Below, piece after piece: positions 60,601 to 64,000 of a stretch of DNA of 64,000 nt. The stretch's first letter is position 1. Each line of letters begins with the position of its first letter. This stretch comes from Nisaea denitrificans DSM 18348 (GTDB lineage: Bacteria; Pseudomonadota; Alphaproteobacteria; Thalassobaculales; Thalassobaculaceae), in contig NZ_AUFM01000001.1 of NCBI RefSeq assembly GCF_000426505.1, positions 1 through 64,000 on the forward strand. The letters run 5' to 3'. Below the pieces are notes generated by a model that saw only the letters and a list, made by a program, of their open reading frames with translations, was not told the DNA's origin and ran no database searches. The translations under genes and the position numbers were made by a program.

Positions 60601-60616
60601 CAGGTTTTGGGAGTAA

Positions 60617-62359
60617 TTATTCAGCGGCTTCCGCATAAGGGGTAGCTTCGTCGGCCAAAGCCACGGACGCAGCGTCCGGATCGATGGCGGGGAAAGACAT
60701 GATCGGGTCCATCCAGCTCTTTGCCATGTTCGCGCGGGTGGCTGGGGTATCTGATGGAACCGCCCGGAACCACCCGGCGAGAAGTGCGACGAGATCACCT
60801 TTCGTGGACTTGGCTACTGACTCGACGTTGAGCGCAGCGCCGCACTCGACGGCGATTTCCTTCAACCGGTCGGACTTGTACCGTTTCAGGAAAGTCTCGT
60901 CTGGAACGAAGCTATCGCGCACGTCTGCGTTGACATCGATGGCAACAAGGTTGTGCTCGTCTTCCTCGGTTTTGATCCCGTCACCGGCTTGATGGAATGT
61001 CACGGTAACGAGCAGTGAGTGGAGCCCTTCCAGCTCCTCATCGGCTAGGGACCGGATAACCTTGAATATCCCTTCCCTGCCCCCAGTGAGTTTGAACAGC
61101 GCCGGAATAGGCTCGGTAATCTCGCCCTCCTCCGGATACCAAGAGCAACGCAAGGCAGACAAACCAGCATCGCGGAACTTCGTCAGGAACACGGCGGCGA
61201 TTTCCTCGATGCTGTTCAGCATATCGCTGCCGAAGTGATCCGCAAGGCGCGGGCTCGGGCTGACAGGCGTTTGAAGCTGAAACCCGGTCATGTATTGGAG
61301 CACAGAGACTTCCAACACCTTACGCCGATTGGAGATGAGGTTCCGCTGAACGGCGATGGTCCTCAACTCGGCGGCATGCTTAAGCTGTGCTGCCGTATAT
61401 CGCGGCTTCGGTTCCGCAAGACCGCCCGATCCGCTGACCTTCTTCGCTTTAACCATGCCGTCGAGGATCGTTACCCGGCCGTGCTGGTTCTTCATGATGA
61501 CAGTCGTCGGCTCCTCGCCCTCCTCCGCTTTCCGGTACTTGTCCTGCACCATGTACCAATCGTGGCCCGGCTCCAGGACGATCAGCCCGTCTGCTTCGAA
61601 TGCCGCTTTCTTCTCGTCATAGGCTGCATTCTGAAGCGCCGTAAATTGGTCGACGTCATCGAAATGCCGGTCTGCATTGTCGCTGAAGAGATCTTGAAGG
61701 TAGCCGCCCGTGTAATCTCCGAGATCGAAGATCGCCATATCGGCGGTCGGCTTCTCGAAGAAATATTTGCGGGCCGCGTACTCGCCATTTTCCCGGTTAT
61801 TGTAGTCGAGATATTTGAAATAGGCAGCCTGCTCCTCGACGCTCACGGAGGCCAAATGCTTGGCTTCGCGCAAACACATCTCCCCTGCCCTCACCATGTC
61901 CCTCGCCTTTTCGGAAAGGCTTCCGAGCGCGAGTCTGCGACGGACGGTCATTTCACTGGTGCCGAACTTCTCCGCAATCTGAGCCAAGTCCATACCGCCA
62001 TCGCTCAGACGGGAGAACGCTTCGCACTCGTCAATGGCGGACAGATTTTCTCGTAGGGCGTTCTCAGCAAGCGCTATTTCTTCAAGCGCCGTGCCTTTCT
62101 CCGTGCGGATTGTCACAGGAACTGGGAAACTGTCCGTTGCCTTACCCTGCTCGATCAGGATGCCGATGGCGAGATATCGCCGGTGCCCGGCAATGGTGCG
62201 GAACCTGCCGCGCTCTTTCGTCACGGTGAGGCTCTGCGTGACGCCGACCGATGCGATAGAAGCCGCAAGCTGTTCCAGTGCAGTTTTATCGAAGCTCTTA
62301 CGCTGGTTGTTTTTCGGCGGCAGCAGTTTGGCGTAGGTGGTCATTTCTGTAGTGGTCAT
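60617..62359 (-). CDS. Large ParB/Spo0J-like plasmid protein
   Basis: This 580-residue protein has a ParB N-terminal nuclease-like domain (about residues 10-110: PKNNQRKSFDKTALEQLAAS, TIAGHRRYLA, EIALAENALRENLSAIDECEA) and the KorB/ParB helix-turn-helix (LAQIAEKFGTSEMTVRRRLA). A 430-residue C-terminal extension of unknown function follows, much longer than in chromosomal ParB (about 300 aa). No parA is adjacent. Large ParB-like proteins of this kind are typical of alphaproteobacterial plasmids; partitioning is not assured. A Met at residue 6 is a possible alternative start. Confidence 0.8.
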   Translation of the reverse strand: MTTTEMTTYAKLLPPKNNQRKSFDKTALEQLAASIASVGVTQSLTVTKERGRFRTIAGHRRYLAIGILIEQGKATDSFPVPVTIRTEKGTALEEIALAENALRENLSAIDECEAFSRLSDGGMDLAQIAEKFGTSEMTVRRRLALGSLSEKARDMVRAGEMCLREAKHLASVSVEEQAAYFKYLDYNNRENGEYAARKYFFEKPTADMAIFDLGDYTGGYLQDLFSDNADRHFDDVDQFTALQNAAYDEKKAAFEADGLIVLEPGHDWYMVQDKYRKAEEGEEPTTVIMKNQHGRVTILDGMVKAKKVSGSGGLAEPKPRYTAAQLKHAAELRTIAVQRNLISNRRKVLEVSVLQYMTGFQLQTPVSPSPRLADHFGSDMLNSIEEIAAVFLTKFRDAGLSALRCSWYPEEGEITEPIPALFKLTGGREGIFKVIRSLADEELEGLHSLLVTVTFHQAGDGIKTEEDEHNLVAIDVNADVRDSFVPDETFLKRYKSDRLKEIAVECGAALNVESVAKSTKGDLVALLAGWFRAVPSDTPATRANMAKSWMDPIMSFPAIDPDAASVALADEATPYAEAAE

Positions 62360-62867
62360 GGTCTGTACTCCCGGTTTTGTCTATGACGAGCGGCGGGGGT
62401 GTTGCCCTCCCCTCTTCCGCCAATGGGCGTGTCTCAACCGGTCTGATTGGTCGAAAACACAGTTTTCGGCTGAACAGAGTGGGTTGGGGCGCAGCCCGAC
62501 CCATGGCCCGGTCTGGGCCGGTCAATGGTCCGGAGGCGGCCTGGTGCGGGCCGCAGGCGTAGCCGAGGACACGGGGGAGCTGCAGGACGGCGCGCATGCG
62601 CGACGCTTGCCGATTGACGGGAACGGAACGGGATGTTGGGCGGATAAAGGAAATCTATGGAGTCTGGCCGGCTAGAGCGAAGCGACGGCCGGTCTGCCCG
62701 TTTTCGGACCATGCGCGCGATGCGCGCTCATTCATTGGGGCGTTGCGGGGTGCCCCCGCAGAAGGGGGTGTGGAGGAGACCTCGGCTCCGACCAGGGGGA
62801 AGGCTTTCCCCACTTAGTTGATTCTGACTAAAGTTCTTTATCCGAAACGGCGTGCGACGATTCCGAA
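62360..62867. other. Intergenic region upstream of ParB-like gene
   Basis: No gene is evident. The region holds a perfect 7-bp inverted repeat with a 3-bp centre (62452-62468, listed separately), several GC-rich palindromes (for example GGGGAA-GGCT-TTCCCC near 62800) and TTAGT-N8-ACTAA just before the gene at 62868. It probably contains divergent promoters and regulator sites. Confidence 0.5.
62452..62468. promoter_or_regulatory. Palindrome CGAAAAC-ACA-GTTTTCG
   Basis: A 17-bp perfect inverted repeat about 95 bp upstream of the ParB-like start. Candidate operator or centromere-type site; nothing else identifies its binder. Confidence 0.4.
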
Positions 62868-63881
62868 ATGCCAGACACAGATTTTGATTTTCCTTCATTT
62901 GAGGGAATTGTTCAGGTTTTGAGAGAGACATTCCCCGGTATAGAGAATTCTCAGGAGCTTCTCGATCACGCTGTTCACACAATTTCGTATGCTACTGAAG
63001 AACCAGAGGCATTTTGGGAGATAATGGGTATAGATTCGTTTGGTGATTTTATAGAAACACTAAGCAAAATGCCGACTGAGGAACTCGAAGACTTATATCT
63101 TTTTGAGTTTATCAAACCGGATCCAGAAGGGGTCCGTATTATTGGGAATGCGGCATATTCTAAGACTATTAGAGGCAGCGACATTTCGATCTTAGGGAGT
63201 AGCGGTCGGTTAAGGTACCCTCCATTTCGATCAGAGCGTGAGGTGTTTTGTTGGGTTGCGAGAACTGCCAAAAAAAACTCAGAACCTCCGGAAGATATCG
63301 ATATTCCAGCTGAACTATCGAGTTTTGATCGTGATCTAAGGTCGATAGTTCAATCGATTAAATTGATCCGGGCATTAACGGTTTCCGAGACGCTTGTTTC
63401 GGACACTGCCGGCGATCCGGGCGCGCGTATACGCGAAGACCCTGGAGAACATTTAAGTCGCGCCACGGCAATCCGAGAGGCTGCAGAAGAGCTTCTAGAG
63501 AAGCTTGAAAAAGAAGGTTCGAATGAACCGGTCGTGCGTAACGTGATCGATGCTTTAAGGGAGCTTCGCGGGTCTACCAGAGAGGTCGAGTCAGCGACTT
63601 CGCGAGTGCTAAAAGATCCGAGCGAAGAGAATATCGAAGCTGCAATTCAAGCCACTGAAAAACTGCCCGGACGAGTGTCGCAATTTCTGGACACCCTCCC
63701 TGCCCTCGGGACAACGACAGCCGGAGCGATTGGCTGCTGGGGTGTGGCAGTAGCTGCTTGTGGATTTGTTCACTGGAGCGGATACACATTGTTGATGTCC
63801 GAGGCGGTCGCGGCGACCATAGCAATGTTCTACGGCCCGGGAGCGTTGAAGTCCCTGAAGGACCTGTTGCCGAAGAGTTAG
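62868..63881 (+). CDS. Hypothetical protein with C-terminal membrane segments
   Basis: This 337-residue protein has an acidic N-terminal half (FDFPSFEGIVQVLRETFPGI; KMPTEELEDLYLFEFIKPD), a helical, probably coiled-coil middle (EAAEELLEKLEKEGSNEP, VRNVIDALRELRGSTREVES) and two hydrophobic segments near the C terminus (TTTAGAIGCWGVAVAACGF; LLMSEAVAATIAMFYGPG). No family recognised. The layout of soluble domain, coiled coil and membrane end occurs in some stress or defence effectors, but nothing specific supports that. Confidence 0.55.
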   Translation: MPDTDFDFPSFEGIVQVLRETFPGIENSQELLDHAVHTISYATEEPEAFWEIMGIDSFGDFIETLSKMPTEELEDLYLFEFIKPDPEGVRIIGNAAYSKTIRGSDISILGSSGRLRYPPFRSEREVFCWVARTAKKNSEPPEDIDIPAELSSFDRDLRSIVQSIKLIRALTVSETLVSDTAGDPGARIREDPGEHLSRATAIREAAEELLEKLEKEGSNEPVVRNVIDALRELRGSTREVESATSRVLKDPSEENIEAAIQATEKLPGRVSQFLDTLPALGTTTAGAIGCWGVAVAACGFVHWSGYTLLMSEAVAATIAMFYGPGALKSLKDLLPKS

Positions 63882-63973
63882 CCCGTGTCGATTTCCCTCA
63901 ACGACTTAAATGTGGCGCCCTCCCCCCCTTTCTTAAACCGCCATAAGGGATTTCCATATAGTCCGCCCCTAGA

Positions 63974-63999
63974 TATCCGATATCTGAAGATATCGGATA
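63974..63999. repeat. 11-bp inverted repeat at right edge
   Basis: TATCCGATATC-TGAA-GATATCGGATA, perfect arms of 11 bp and a 4-bp centre. The left arm itself contains GATATC palindromes. It lies 90 bp after the last gene and at the window edge, so it may be part of a larger structure such as a resolution or attachment site. Confidence 0.5.
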
Positions 64000-64000
64000 G

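Overview
The window reads as a GC-rich alphaproteobacterial accessory replicon (large plasmid, chromid or integrated element), probably from a facultatively denitrifying marine or sediment organism. The basis is codon use, a clade I (Tat-exported) nitrous oxide reductase operon, NsrR and Crp/Fnr regulators, and plasmid-type genes (ArdC, DUF736, DUF1419-like, a large ParB-like protein, a DUF4942 methyltransferase, a HigBA-type module). I see no rRNA, tRNA, CRISPR array or replication initiator. The genus cannot be named from what is visible.

Layout. (1) 1-15854: copper and periplasmic redox island. A largely co-directional minus-strand run from the CopA-type ATPase (12856) to a CcdA-like protein (1561) encodes a multicopper oxidase, beta-propeller, DUF411 protein, cytochrome c, two thioredoxin-like proteins, two SCO-type proteins, a PCu(A)C chaperone and Met-rich small proteins. 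A decayed IS3 remnant and an IS5-family remnant lie in or beside it, followed by a plus-strand CcdA/MFS pair. (2) 16053-18976: mercury resistance, merR divergent from merTPFA. (3) 18977-23407: AT-rich repeats, a serine-recombinase fragment, and a minus-strand DUF4942 methyltransferase / 74-aa protein / ArdC operon behind a long repeated leader. (4) 23866-38449: nitric-oxide and nitrous-oxide block: nsrR-DUF6522, two hemerythrin-like proteins around a DUF2478 protein, ubiTUV (oxygen-independent ubiquinone hydroxylation), nosRZDFYLX and a DNR-like Crp/Fnr regulator. (5) 39013-53423: second copper island: YHS-domain P-type ATPase, cueR, SHOCT protein, two cytochromes c, a membrane-protein group, and a convergent copAB / cupredoxin / PCu(A)C / ATPase-less ABC membrane-protein operon. 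(6) 53632-64000: DMT exporter, then plasmid backbone: truncated ardC, toxin-antitoxin, DUF1419-like, DUF736, orphan genes, ParB-like protein.

Regulation seen in the DNA. Four promoters have the MerR-family geometry (TTGAnC -35, dyad in a 19-bp spacer): copA (12891-12921), mer (18517-18547), the YHS ATPase (39013-39043) and the copAB operon (53393-53423). Three of these look like CueR sites, yet only one cueR (41616) is present, so one sensor may control three separate copper transcription units. FNR/DNR-type boxes precede nosR (28881), a 121-aa unknown membrane protein (43260) and the Met-rich gene at the left edge (240).

The most unusual structure is a roughly 165-bp element (R1) present three times, always in the same orientation and just upstream of plasmid genes (ardC, truncated ardC, DUF1419-like). 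It carries an 11-bp hairpin next to the ribosome-binding site, and one base pair has changed on both sides between copies. A second element (R2) also shows a compensatory pair. R1 copy 1 and R2 copy A bracket the NO/N2O block, suggesting that the block was inserted between the two elements of one ancestral leader.
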